From assembly GCA_009599575.1 (NCBI GenBank), contig VWND01000064.1, positions 1,612,001 to 1,676,000 of the forward strand: DNA of 64,000 nucleotides, written 5' to 3'. Every line of letters starts with the position of its first letter. Position 1 is the first letter of the stretch. A model generated the notes under the pieces. That model was not told where the DNA came from. It saw nothing but the letters and a program-made list of their open reading frames with translations, and ran no database searches. Below, piece by piece: positions 36,094 through 46,994 of the stretch. The stretch comes from Blumeriella jaapii (Eukaryota > Ascomycota > Leotiomycetes > Helotiales > Drepanopezizaceae). Both the position numbers and the translations under genes were made by a program.

Positions 36094-37141
36094 GATCGGC
36101 TTCTTTTATCTGAGATGGGAAATGAAAAGTAGCAGAAGACTGAGAATCTGTCTGTCTGTCGAAAGAGGCCCGAAGGTCAAGAAGGACCTCGACTCATTAT
36201 GTAAGCAGGGGACCCGCACATCGTACAACATCGGCTATTCAACAACACTCTCCCTCCCCATATCGTGAACCAAGGCGCAACGAACCTTCACTGCCTAGGT
36301 ATTCTACTTATTTGCACCGAATGTGAGTCTCTTCTCTTACAATTCCTAGTCAATTAAACAGGGCAGAATTTCCTCTTCCGCCAAAATCCAAGGTCTCCTC
36401 CATCTCCCTGTCAACTCATGACGACAGACTTCCAAGAACTTTTACCAGCTCTTCGTGCCTATTCTATCCACTCGAGAGATACTAACCTCAGCTTACTTCA
36501 CTCTATCTCTTATCTAGCCATAAATCGATGCATACCTAAAGCGTCTGCTAGAGTCTCAAATACACTATCTACCTACCTCCCCACCAACCACCTCTCTGCT
36601 CTATCACAACCATCAAGGAACCCCTACCAATTTCCCCCCGCTCAGCGGCTCAGCGGTCCATCGCGAAGAAGCATTAAAAATTGTTAGGATATCACAAATG
36701 CACGTGCACATACCATGTTCAAACCCATCTCATCCATTCGTTTATCTCAAGGAGTATCCGTCTTTGGTCTTCTCTTCTCTTCCCATTTTCTATCCGTACA
36801 TACAAACATACATGACCCTCTTCCCCTCAGAGATACTGATTTCGTTCATCCACTCATTCGCACTTTCTGCTCCTTTCTCTCGTCAGGAAGCTCCTACCTC
36901 TCGCCTCTCTTTCCCAGGAAAAAAGAGCAGAAAAAGCCCACTCCCCCAACGCCAATGCTATGCAGTCCCTCCCCTCCCGCCTCCCACACACAACGCCGAA
37001 TAGCAAGCCCAAACAAAAAGAGGGAAAAGACAATCCAACCACACCCCATCATCGCATTAGTATCCTTCCTATTGCGTGCGTGCGTGCAAAACCACGCAGG
37101 TCTTTGTTCATTGCCCAGACACCGCAAACTGTCGAGCCTCA
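36094..37141. promoter_or_regulatory. THI20 promoter region and LRR-gene 3' flank
   Basis: About 1 kb without a gene. The half next to THI20 contains CTGT repeats (36150-36163, plus strand) and should hold its promoter. From 36400 to 37140 the plus strand is C/T-rich with no frame resembling a protein. I looked for a TPP-riboswitch core on the minus strand upstream of THI20 and saw none. Confidence 0.4.
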
Positions 37142-40100
37142 TTAACATCTTTCCATCATAAACATCGCGCCCTCTGTAAGCCCAAAGTCCAAGGGCCCAC
37201 CATCGGTCGTTTTTGGCCGCTGCTTCGCCTCATACTCGCTCGTCTCGACCCTCCCTCCCACAATTTCCTTTTCATTGACATTGCTGATTTCGTTGTCAGT
37301 GTCCCCATTGATGGCCACCGTCGGCGTCTTCGTGAAGAGGTACGCATCCACCGGGTCTCCTAGCTCGACCTTCGGCGTGGTATTCGAGAGAACGTGGTTC
37401 AAGATTCCCATGTCAGACATCGCCGTCGTTGGGCGCATCGTCTCTTCACTTAGGATGGTTTCAACGCCTTGGCCGTGACCTTGCACACCGGCTGCTATAT
37501 TGGCGTTCCTTTCCAAGAACTTGGCGAGACGGCCCATCTGTGTTTGCCAACGTTCCTGCAATACTCTCGCAACCTCATCAATATCTTGAGGTGTAATATC
37601 AGGTTTTGTGGATTTGGCGTGGCCAACACCAAAGTTGGTGAGGGTTTTGCGCACGGAACTTTTGACGTTGTGGTCCTTGGAAGTGGTTGTTGAGCGGGAC
37701 TCTCGCATGTCGGCATTGATTCGCTTCATAGACATGTTTTGGTCATCTTGCAAGAATGGAAGTAACAGGATCTTGGTGTTCTTGGCGAGAGCATTCACCA
37801 GAATAGTGAATCCTTGAAGGTTGATGTCGTTGTGTTCGCAGTAAATGTGTGTGAGGCCCGTGTCCGCTTCGATGACCGACGAGAGGGTGTTTGCGCCTTC
37901 CAGTCCGAGGTTTTGGTACATGATTCGCAACGTCTTGAGGGTTTTGTTTTTCTTCAAGCCCTGCAAGGCGCTGTTGAGTCCAATGCCGAATCGGGTTACC
38001 TCAAGATGGGCTTGCTCTCCGGAAATATCGAGGTCTTCCAAGGTCTTATTGTCCTCAAACACCAACCTCATAGCCTCGCAAGTCTCCTCACCTGCATCGT
38101 ACGGTAGAGACGCTTTCGAAATATCCAAACAACGGATTGTAGTGTTGGTCCGCAGGGCTTGTAGCAACTCCCTGAAGTAGTCTTCCTTCGCGTACTCTAT
38201 CATCCGTAGGAACAGATGAGTTGGAGCCTGATTGGCTCGGATAGCCTTGACAATCTCGCTGACTCCTTTCTCGAATCTGTTGGCGCTGACGTGGAGCTCA
38301 AGATTGCGGACCTCACCGGGAAACCTTGTCATAGAACGCATCAACAAAGCAACGTCGTCTCCGTTTAACGCGCACTGGTCCAGCTTCAGTACATACAGAT
38401 CGTCTGACATCTCGCTGGCCAAGTACTTCGCAATCGACTCCAGCGTCTTTTCATTCAACTAGAAAGAATTAGCGAGGTTTTTCAAACGCACACAGGGCAG
38501 AACACTTACGGCTACACTATCCAAGATAAGCTCCTGGAGCCTCCAAGTCATCAGTATCTCGGGAAGGACCAGGGGCTTATCTCCAGTCGTCCAGGTCGTC
38601 TTCGACAGGTTGAGTTTGCGTAGCCTCGTGAAGCGACTCATGGAAGCTTGAAACACTTCCAGATTGATTCGGCCAGGGTTGTTCGAGAGATTTATGTACT
38701 CCAGGGTAGAATTCTGTCGATCAAGATGCGTGACAATTTGCATGATACCTCGATCATCCAATCCGCAATGCGAGCACTCGATAGCCCTCAGCTCAGCCTT
38801 TGGCCTTTGCATGGCCGGAATAAGAGTTTCGAGATCAGTCTCCCCCAGCTCAATACCATTCAGAACAATCCAATTAACATTAGTTAGCTGACTTTGACAC
38901 AGTGGAAGAAGCGCGGCCGCAATTTCACATCCAGGATCTTTATCAACCTCGCTGCCTTCGAAGTCGAAATTGTCCTTCGGCCGTCTGCGGGGTAGGCAAT
39001 TGGTAAAATCCATTCGTCGTAGCTTGCTCGATTTCAAAGCGAGGGCTTGTACTTCCTGGTACAGTAAAGATTTGTTCTTTGGATTCAGGCCGAAATACTT
39101 TTCGATCGATATCCCTCCTCGCGTTGCACATGCTGCATGCTCGAATCCATGACTATCAACAGTGCCGTGCAGGGAGTGCAGATCGATATCTCGAAAGGAG
39201 ATGGATCGAAATGCGTTATTGCAGCGTAGACTCCGCATGACAGCAAGCAATTCTGCAAGGCTGTAGTTCTTGGCATATTTCGGAGGCCAAAGCCAAAACT
39301 CTGGAGCGTCTTCAGCTTCCCAGTCCACCGCGTACTGAATGTTACCAGGGCTGGTGTTGTAAGCCAGGCAATAAGCCGCGAGAGTACAATCGAAAGAATC
39401 GATCTCGTCGCGATCGACAGGTAGATCCACTTCGCAAGTATCAGCAATGCGCCGCGGTCCAGAATAGTTGAAGTTGTGGTCATCCCAAAGTGGCTTGAGA
39501 TAGCGCCAAGCCCGGAGAAGAGCGAATGCAATGTCTGGACTTGCCGAAGCTGCCAGTTCAAGAACTTTAGCTCCTCGCATTGGCTGTCGGAATCCCAACT
39601 CGAAACGATCATCTTCGTAAGTGACTCTGACATCGAGTAGGGAGACTATGCCCCAGGAAGACCTGCTGATCTTGACGTTGGAGATGCGACCGTTGGGCGA
39701 GTTAGAGTCAGGAGGAGGGGGTATTAAGTGGACTTTGTTGAGGCCAACGACTAGGTACGCCACCGACGAGCCCAGCTTCTGTAAGTCGTCCGATGATCTT
39801 CCTGGTTTTGATGTGGTTCTCCGTACCACCCGGAAGATCTGGAAATGACCAGAGTCATAGTCATCGGCGCCCTCTACGGCAGTAGCCAGGTAACGCACTA
39901 TTCGGGCAGGGAATGGCTCTGTCATCAGAAGCCTCGCTTTCTGAGCCGCTCCACGAATAGACGAGTGCCATAGATCTGCATCCTTCGGGTCATGGAGCAT
40001 AAGCTGAATAGAACCTACCCCATGGGTATCCTCATCCAGCCAGACCACCTCTGTAGTGAAAAACGGCCGCCCGTCCTCAAGCCTGTACACCGTAACAATC

Positions 40101-40804
40101 TGCCTAAGTGGGATCTGGTTCTCGTGCTCAGCCGAAGCATGGGAGTTCACCGACTGGACCTCCTGAAAGGAGCCGATTGAGGTAGTTGAAGGGTGTCGTG
40201 TGGTGTGCGATCGTCCGTAGGGCGATGGAATGGAGGGGAAAGCCTCGCGTGCCCGAGTCTGGCTTTTAAAACGCAGCAGATGGGTTTCCGTCAAGACAAG
40301 GTACTCCTTCTTCTTCCTGAACATGCCACTGGTAGTCTGGACCTCGCCATTGAAGAGAACCGTTCTACTTGCCGACAGACCAGCTTGCATCTGCACTTCT
40401 ACTTCCGGTGATGTGCTCGGCGGTGTTCCGTAGGTACTGTCCGCATCGTCCTCTCCAACCTGCGTGAGGGATTTCCTCCCCAGAGACCCAAAGATCGAGG
40501 ACGGTCGGCTCTTCTGCAATGTTCTCGGTCGCAGCTTTAGGGAATCCGAATCTGGCCCGCTATTCTTCGAGGAAGTCATGGAGTTGTCTGGATGCAGGAG
40601 ATCGGGGTTCGGAGCAGACCCAAACCCGAATATCGAGTTGCGCCTGCTCGCCTTCTTCTTGTCCTTCTTCTCGCCATCTTCAATACAGAGGTTCGGCACG
40701 TCGGTGTTGATCTGGGTGAGGCTGCTGAGGGATCCTCTGGAGAAAAAGTTGATACTTCGCCTCTTGCTGCTCTTTTCCGCGTTCTCCTTGACCATGAGCG
40801 CCAT
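37142..40804 (-). CDS. PH-like and leucine-rich-repeat protein
   Basis: Two exons on the minus strand, 40804-38510 and 38458-37142, with a 51-nt intron (GTAAGT...CTAG, phase 0); 1203 residues. The start chosen is the ATG in AAGATGGCG; the frame extends upstream only from a GTG, next to a splice-like CACAG. Residues about 1-130 are basic, Ser-rich and disordered. A PH-like domain begins near 145 (TVLFNGEVQTTSG...KKKEYLVLTETHLLRFKS), with a Ser/Thr-rich insertion. A second folded region spans about 310-500. Leucine-rich repeats of the ribonuclease-inhibitor type follow from about 580 to 1000 (for example LEYINLSNNPG, LRKLNLSKT, LKTLRIMYQNLGLEG). The tail is charged and disordered. The PH-plus-LRR order recalls CARMIL-type actin regulators, but homology to those is not claimed. 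I recognise it as a conserved filamentous-fungal family without an established function. Confidence 0.85.
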
Positions 40805-42554
40805 CTTGCCCGCCAAGATCCGGAGATCCGTTTTGGTATGCCCGCAACTCCGTTCTGTGTGAAGAAAGACAGCTCTCACGTTCGTAGGGTGGGCATTGGG
40901 GGGGAGTCCAACGAGGGTTGATTCGGTTGATTCGAGTTGAAGCTGCCGTTGCCGGTGAAGGAGAGTGATAGGGCAACCACTGCGGGCAGATGAAGGCGTA
41001 CCCGAAGCAGGTATGTCGGTAGTAGAAAGTGCTCAAGCCGTAGCGCGCAGAGTGGTGGGGGTGAAATCGAGGCTGCCCTGCCCCGTCTTGTTTGTCTTGA
41101 CCTGTGTTGACCTATCGTGTCTGTCCCGTCTTGTTGATGTCCAATGCTCCCACTTCCTGACCGAGAGAGTCACCAGTGACTTCCAATGCAAGAGTTTCGA
41201 AGAGGAGGAGGAGGAGGAGGAGGAGGAGGAGGAGGAGGAGGACGACGACGACGACGACGACGACGACAACGGACAGATGGTCGAAGGGGCGCGCGTTCAA
41301 GCAGCAACCACAGCACACTAATGGCCCGCACAGGCTCTGGCGATGGAAGGCGATGTCACTGACTAGCGGAAAGATGAGCGTCGGACCGGGTCGTAGTGAC
41401 TTGCAGGAGGATGGGAAAAAGAATTACAAGGACAAGAAGAAGCGGAAGGGGAAAAAATTAGTTGATGGTCGAACTGGACACAACAGAGGCAAGGTCGTGA
41501 GGCCCTCATTAGTCGAAAAGGGTCGGACTGACTGGGGATTACTTGTTGCCCCTGCGACCTGGTCCATGCCATCCACAGCACTTGATTTTTCTGTCGACTC
41601 GCAGCCCGCAGCGAGCGCGCATGCACGGGTCTGCCAAGCGATAATACGATAATCCGTAAGAACTTGCGGACTGGAAGACGCTCTCCTCGTATTGGCTGGT
41701 CATGTGCAGCGCGAGGGCCTGGGACTCCGTCAAGAGCGGTTGTGATTGTGTGGATGTGTTGTGTACATTTTGATATTGTCACGAAGTAACCTCACGACGA
41801 GTAGCACAGTAGGAAGCGACCTGCTTATGTCATCGATGAGCTTGTACTGTGCTGTAAGTAAGGTATGTAATAAGGTCGGTATGTACATTATGTACGTACA
41901 GTACATATAGTAGCTACGGTATAGCACTATCTACAGTATCTATCGACTTCACATCGTGCATGCGCCATTTGATTAAAGTTCCGGTGTCGGTTTCGATGCG
42001 GTCCGCTGATTCCCATGTTGTTCGAGTCAATCAGATCGTCTGTTTACCTACTGTATGTACTGCTCAATCCGCAGACTCGAAACCTAGGTACCTACACTAC
42101 GCGGTACTTCGTCCAGAGCGTACTGTACCACTGTACGGTACGAAGTCGGTTCAGCGCAAATGAATCGTCGAGTTCGTCCTATCTCATCACACACACCGGC
42201 CATCGCCCGCATCCCGAAACAATGCTGCGAGCCTTCTATGCGTCCTTGAAACGTCGCCCAGCTTCCAACCCCGGGCATGCTCGGGTTGCGCAGAGTTGTG
42301 CAGAGCTCACTGTGTACGGTACGGTACACAGTACAGCACAGTATATACAGTACTGTACACAGTACAGTACGATGTACATTTCCAAAGCTTATCGTGGGTG
42401 TGGTACGATGGGCTTGCGGTTCCTATCCATCCCCGAGGGTCCTGTCTCGGGGCTTAATAAAACCTGAAGCAGAGCCAATGTGTGCCTGGATAGTGTGTAC
42501 AGTACTGTATGTGTGTATGTAGATTGCAGATCTACACAGTACAGTATGTACTCT
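40805..42554. other. Intergenic region upstream of the LRR-protein gene
   Basis: No gene recognised. The first few hundred bases should include the LRR-gene promoter. It holds a compound GAG/GAC trinucleotide array (41202-41268) whose frames give artefact Glu/Asp or Ser runs, and dense GTAC/CTGTA motifs at 41845-41945, 42110-42140 and 42300-42375. Confidence 0.55.
41202..41268. repeat. Compound GAG then GAC trinucleotide microsatellite
   Basis: About 12 GAG units followed directly by about 9 GAC units. Confidence 0.95.
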
Positions 42555-42588
42555 GTACACAGTCTATCGGTTAAGTATTATTCCTGGT
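42555..42588 (+). repeat. Left terminal inverted repeat of the MITE
   Basis: 34 bases identical to the reverse complement of 43042-43075. Similarity continues inward with small gaps (GGTCAAACAG versus GGTTAAAAACAG). Confidence 0.9.
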
Positions 42589-43072
42589 CAAACAGGGATA
42601 ATTTCACCTTAGCCCAATCAAGTAATAACCCAACTTCCGGTAAGCTTTCACGAAATACGACAAAATTACAATATGAGAGATACGGGCAAAATTTTCACAC
42701 AACACAACGCAATACAACGCAATACAACGCAACGCAACGCAATGGCTTCAGCTTCTACTTCAGCTTCTACTTCAGTTTCTAAACGTTTAAAAGCTTCTGA
42801 TTAACTCGAGGTCAGCGACGTGATATTAGCTTGCTTTATTCAATCGGTGTCAAGCTGTTATTGACGCCGAAGATGGATGTAAAGAATATTAAAAAAAATT
42901 TACATTGTAATCCGAAAGCAGTTCTCAAACTTCGTATTTTTCGTAATTTGAATACGTATACCTTGTAAAAGTTAATTTTATTATTGCATGGAGTACTACT
43001 CAGTTAGGTCAAGTTTTGTCTCCACACCCCCACTGTTTTTAACCAGGAATAATACTTAACCGATAGACTGTG
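42558..43072. mobile_element. MITE-like element with 34-bp perfect inverted repeats
   Basis: The sequence at 42555-42588 is the exact reverse complement of 43042-43075 over 34 bases (core ACAGTCTATCGGTTAAG). Taking a TA duplication at 42556-42557 and 43073-43074, the element is 515 bp and starts CACAGTC. TA targets with ACAGT-type ends fit Tc1/mariner (Fot1/pogo) elements. The interior is AT-rich and has no transposase; it contains an ACGCA-type repeat (42696-42740) and a 20-codon Ser/Thr-rich ORF at 42742-42804. It is probably non-autonomous. The TA boundaries are inference because the flanks are themselves GTAC-rich. Confidence 0.8.
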
Positions 43073-43075
43073 TAC
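43042..43075 (-). repeat. Right terminal inverted repeat of the MITE
   Basis: Exact inverted match to 42555-42588. Confidence 0.9.
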
Positions 43076-43228
43076 GTACACAGTACTGTTTTGTCCTCAT
43101 CTTCCGACAGTGCACCGCATTACGCGAAATGCCTTGTCCAATCCCAGACGGGAAACATGTCGCTCGCTTATATTTTGTAAACATGCTACAGTACTGTACT
43201 GTACGCATCAGCTTGCTACTGTAGGTAG

Positions 43229-44725
43229 TCAAAACCTCTGTGTCGACCTTCCTTTATTTTCCTTGGCACGAGACACTTTGCGATACCTGATTTGAGGGTT
43301 CTTAACTCTTGGAACCCAGCCCTTCTTCGCAAACCGGCCCTTCTTCGCAACCCGGCCCTTCTTCGCAACCCAGCCCTTCTTCGCAACCCAGCCCTTCTTC
43401 GCCTGGGCCAACGCCTTGCCGGTAATGCCGGTAATGCCGGTAAACACCCTCCTAACAAAAGGAGAGAAAGGCATCCGACTTTCACTCTCTCTGAGTTGCA
43501 AAACCTTGTTGTCAGGTTGGATCTGCCCAATTGTAGCGGTCCCCTTGACCGCGTAGCCGCCAGTTGCGCCCTCAATCCAGACGGCTAGCTTGGCCTCAAT
43601 CAACGGATCCCTCCTAACGCAGACCGTCATCATCTCCTCGGCATACAACGGTGCCACATTCTTGTAGTCGAACTGTAAGATCATCTCCCCTTCCTTGAGC
43701 TGCGATCTCATGATCGAAAACATGAGTACCAGGGATAACGGACCGTGAACTAACACATTTCGATGACCTTCAACCTCTCGCGCATACCAACGATCAAGGT
43801 GTATGGCGTGGGCATTGAACGACAAAGCTGAAAACCTGAACAGCAGCGCTGGCGTAGGAGTGAGGGACACACTGAAATCGGGTGCATGCATCGCTGCGAA
43901 ACATGAGCTGTGCTTCATTCTGGCAATAGAGAGCAGCTGGGACGTACGTTTTACAACCCTTTCCACCTTGTCCACGTCTTTTCTCGCTTGCTCCCTCGAC
44001 TTCTCCCTCATGAAGACGAAGCTCCTGTTATCGACCACACCCACCCGCCTTAAATCACCATCCGCCGCTGGCAGCTTGTCTCTGTCCGCTTCCTTTTCCA
44101 TAAATTTCCGTCGAGCAAATGCATCGTTCGCAAGCGGCACCATCCCAATCCTCCGTCGCACCGAGACAAAAACCTTCTCATCTCCCTCAGCACCTTTGAC
44201 TTGGACATCGGTGATATGCTCGCCGCAGTGGGCTAACCTGCCCGACAATTGTAAATGATTCGATTCCTTTGGATTGAAAGTGAGAGAGCCGCCTGCCCAA
44301 AGCCGCCGCGTGAACGGAGCACCGGGCGAATGCAGAGCATCGGTACCGTCGGGGAGCAGATCGCTGCTGAGAGTTTGAGGAGGGAAGAACACTAGATGGT
44401 GGCTCTGCGGAAGGGCTAGGGTGCCGGAGGTGCCAGCCAGGTAGGAGGCGTTCAAATCCAAGGGATCAAATCCAGGTGGGTAGCAAGACGGCGGCAGAAT
44501 CTCTGCAAGAGATATGTTGAGCATATGCCAGGGACTTGGGAACAACGTATCCCAGCTGCTGTTGACAGGGCGCGATGTGAGCTCTTTGTGGAGAGAGGCT
44601 TGAAGAGAGGATGGTGGCGAGGAGTCCGTCGAGATAAGTCGGGAATTGATACATCTTGCGGCGATGACTTCAATGCAAGTGCGGTGCGTATGGCGTCGCA
44701 ACGCCAACGGAAATGTTGATCTCAT
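43229..44725 (-). CDS. htd2: Mitochondrial 3-hydroxyacyl-thioester dehydratase, Htd2 type
   Basis: A single exon of 498 residues from the ATG at 44725 (MRSTFPLALRRHTHR). A second in-frame ATG at 44749 would add eight residues without improving the leader. The N terminus is rich in Arg, Ser and Thr and lacks acidic residues, as expected for a mitochondrial presequence. The core has two hot-dog-like halves: FTRRLWAGGSLTFNPKESNHLQLSG in the first and the HGPLSLVLMFSIMR / ILQFDYKNVAPLYAEEMMTV region in the second, which is the fungal Htd2/MaoC-like pattern. Family role: dehydration of 3-hydroxyacyl-ACP in mitochondrial type II fatty acid synthesis, needed for lipoate and respiration. The last 80 residues are odd: after GITGITGK come tandem six-residue units of AKKGWV type (43319-43398), then a very basic tail. 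This is probably an added C-terminal extension. Confidence 0.85.
   Translation of the reverse strand: MRSTFPLALRRHTHRTCIEVIAARCINSRLISTDSSPPSSLQASLHKELTSRPVNSSWDTLFPSPWHMLNISLAEILPPSCYPPGFDPLDLNASYLAGTSGTLALPQSHHLVFFPPQTLSSDLLPDGTDALHSPGAPFTRRLWAGGSLTFNPKESNHLQLSGRLAHCGEHITDVQVKGAEGDEKVFVSVRRRIGMVPLANDAFARRKFMEKEADRDKLPAADGDLRRVGVVDNRSFVFMREKSREQARKDVDKVERVVKRTSQLLSIARMKHSSCFAAMHAPDFSVSLTPTPALLFRFSALSFNAHAIHLDRWYAREVEGHRNVLVHGPLSLVLMFSIMRSQLKEGEMILQFDYKNVAPLYAEEMMTVCVRRDPLIEAKLAVWIEGATGGYAVKGTATIGQIQPDNKVLQLRESESRMPFSPFVRRVFTGITGITGKALAQAKKGWVAKKGWVAKKGRVAKKGRFAKKGWVPRVKNPQIRYRKVSRAKENKGRSTQRF
43319..43398. repeat. 18-bp coding minisatellite in HTD2
   Basis: Four to five units of CTTCTTCGCAACCCAGCC type (plus strand). 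The 18-bp length keeps the HTD2 frame, so copy number can change without breaking the protein. Confidence 0.9.
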
Positions 44726-44965
44726 GTCAATTGGGTACTGTAGGTACATTCAGTGCCTCTCGAAGCTACAGTATGTACCGGGTATTTTTGCGGCTGAACA
44801 TTTTTGCGGCTGAACGCATCGGCCAGGCCAGGGTATGTGGCTTATCGAAAACCCGACAAGGCTCCCATCACAGAGCTCTGATCCCGCCCAGTATCTACGC
44901 AGTAAAAGTCACCCACCCTCCAGCCTCGCTCGCTCAACTTCTTGACGTCCGGCGATACATCCTCT

Positions 44966-46129
44966 TCATCTCCTATTTAGCTTGTCGTCCCAACTACCCA
45001 ACCATCTCCAGCTTTGCACGTATTTTTCCAGCGCATCCAGCGTCCTCTTCACCATCCCACTCGGGTCACGCAGCCTGCTGCCCTCAAACTCCACAAAGAA
45101 GATGTATTGGAACGGGACAACTTTTGTCGGTCGGCTGTTGATGCTGGTCAAGTTGATGCCGTACTTTTGAAAGCAATTGAGCACAGATGCCAGGGCTCCC
45201 GGTGTACTATGGTCAACCTCGAATGATATGAGGGATTTGGTCCTATCTGCCGACCCGGCGGTGTCTGCAACTCCTTTGCGTATAACCAGAAATCTAGTAG
45301 TGTTATCATCTCGGTCTTCGATCCCCTTCGCCAAGACGTCGAGGTTCTGAAGGTCTGCCGTCAGTATGCTCGCAATGGCTGCACTTGTGCCAGATTCGTC
45401 TTCCTTCACCAGTTTTGCTGCCTCGCTTGTGGAAGTCGCATCGACCCTCGGAACACCCTTGAGGTAGAAATTGAGGAAGGCATCGCACTGTCCAAAGGCT
45501 TGTGGGTGGCTAATGACTGTGCTGATATGCTTGAGACTGTGGAGAGGAGCAACGCGCGGTTTGGGGGGATTGGGAGTCGACATCGTCGGGGTGCAGGCGC
45601 CGGACAAGTCGGGAGAGTGGATGGTATCGGATCTCTTGCCCACCAAGCAGTGGTGAACATCGAGATAGGCCTCGCCACAGACGGTAATATCTGCATAGTT
45701 GTTGTGACGATCTGCCATGATCTCGAACGTGTTGACCACGGCTCCATTGGTAGAGTTTTCGAAGGGCACCACACCGCGTGCAGCTTGTCCGGAGTGAACC
45801 GCAACAAAAACATCTCGGCCACACAGTCAGCAGGGCTTTGCGCACACGGGGCTGGCTTGGGTACCTTCAATGGTCATGGCAGGTTCGCAGACATATCGAT
45901 CGGATTCGAAGATACCAAGGGTCGCCTGAGCAAGACCGGTAGCTGTCAGTCCATAGAGATTGCATTCATAAAGTCTGCAAGGGTGTACCTGATGAGTATA
46001 TGAAGCGACGGGCCCAAGGAACGCGACGACCGTCTTCTCTTCGGAAGAGCTTCCAAGAGAAGCCATCTGGTCGGCAGCTGCGAGCCGTGCAGGGGAAGGA
46101 ACGTGGTGCAGCTCGGACGAGGAAGCCAT
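44966..46129 (-). CDS. pha2: Prephenate dehydratase with ACT domain
   Basis: Exons on the minus strand: 46129-45989, 45925-45865, 45813-44966 (1050 nt, 349 residues); introns 63 and 51 nt. The N terminus has VVAFLGPVASYTHQATLGIF, the start of the catalytic domain. It is followed by GVVPFENSTNGAV and, further on, the diagnostic TRF motif in DDNTTRFLVI. An ACT domain closes the protein (SLISFEVDHSTPGALASVLNCFQKYGINLTSINSRPTK) and would bind phenylalanine for feedback inhibition. The enzyme converts prephenate to phenylpyruvate, the committed step to phenylalanine. A Pro/Ser-rich insertion of about 30 residues (SPDLSGACTPTMSTP region) splits the catalytic domain; similar linkers are common in fungal homologues. 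Its stop lies 240 bases upstream of the HTD2 start on the same strand, so HTD2's promoter must be compact. Confidence 0.93.
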
Positions 46130-46994
46130 TCAGGGACAGGAGTGAGTGAAGGCTCTCTGGAACAACTCTGGGCGACGCAAGGCGAGATCGGTCCACACAA
46201 CCCCGCGACCCCACAACGCTAATGGAGGGGTTGTTCTACAGAGTACTTGTTGTGTCTGTACAGTTCATACAGCACACCTACAGTCAGGTACAGGTACAGG
46301 TACAGGTACGGGCCACAGAGACCAAGTAGGAGCGTTCGCTGGTGGTGTGGATTTATAACAATTGTCATCACAATGTGAGTGGAGATGTGAGCAGGATAGA
46401 TACCTCATCCGGGCCACCTGATGGAGTGCACAATCAACCATGGACGGTAGGCTACAGCACAATACTAGGCCTTGTACACCGAACGTCGAACTTGGCACAT
46501 CGAGCCGCCCAGTTGCGTGAGAATCAATCGTCGAGAAATGGGACAAGGTACGTTTCAGGGCTACATGAATCTTGAATTGTGCGTGATGCCGCCGACCCTT
46601 CCGAGCGGGATCGATTGACATGTTGTGGTGCATAGCAATATTTCAGAACCAATGGCACCCTTGCAAAAGCAGTTATCTTGCGCAACTTCTGAACACTTTC
46701 CTTCCGCGAATATCAGCGCGTCCCGAAGAACCGAGCCGTCATGAATTCTGTGTCAGGCTGTCAGCAGATATGTCTCTGGGTGCTGGGAATGCCTACGCTT
46801 TGGGAGTCTTCGACTTAAGTAGCCGTCATGACGGACCGGAGTGGGCTGGGCTTGTTTGGAGCACTCTCCTGGCGCGAACCTGCAGGAGCAGGTTTCTGTC
46901 GGATCTGCGGCGCGGCACTGGGGCGGGGTGGCAGATTTTGACTTGACGGTACAACTAGAGTCGATTCCTCGCCCGATGCGAGGGCATCGGACTG
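46130..46994. promoter_or_regulatory. PHA2 promoter region and eRF1 3' flank
   Basis: 865 bases without a gene. A GTACAG hexamer array (about 46285-46310) lies upstream of PHA2. No known operator is recognised. Confidence 0.4.

Noticed and set aside
36094..36400. TPP riboswitch upstream of THI20
   Set aside because: No CTGAGA core or paired second motif on the minus strand of the leader; filamentous-fungal TPP riboswitches usually sit in other thiamine genes.
41202..41268. Acidic or poly-Ser protein encoded at the GAG/GAC array
   Set aside because: Only the trinucleotide repeat itself is open; no conserved flanking sequence.
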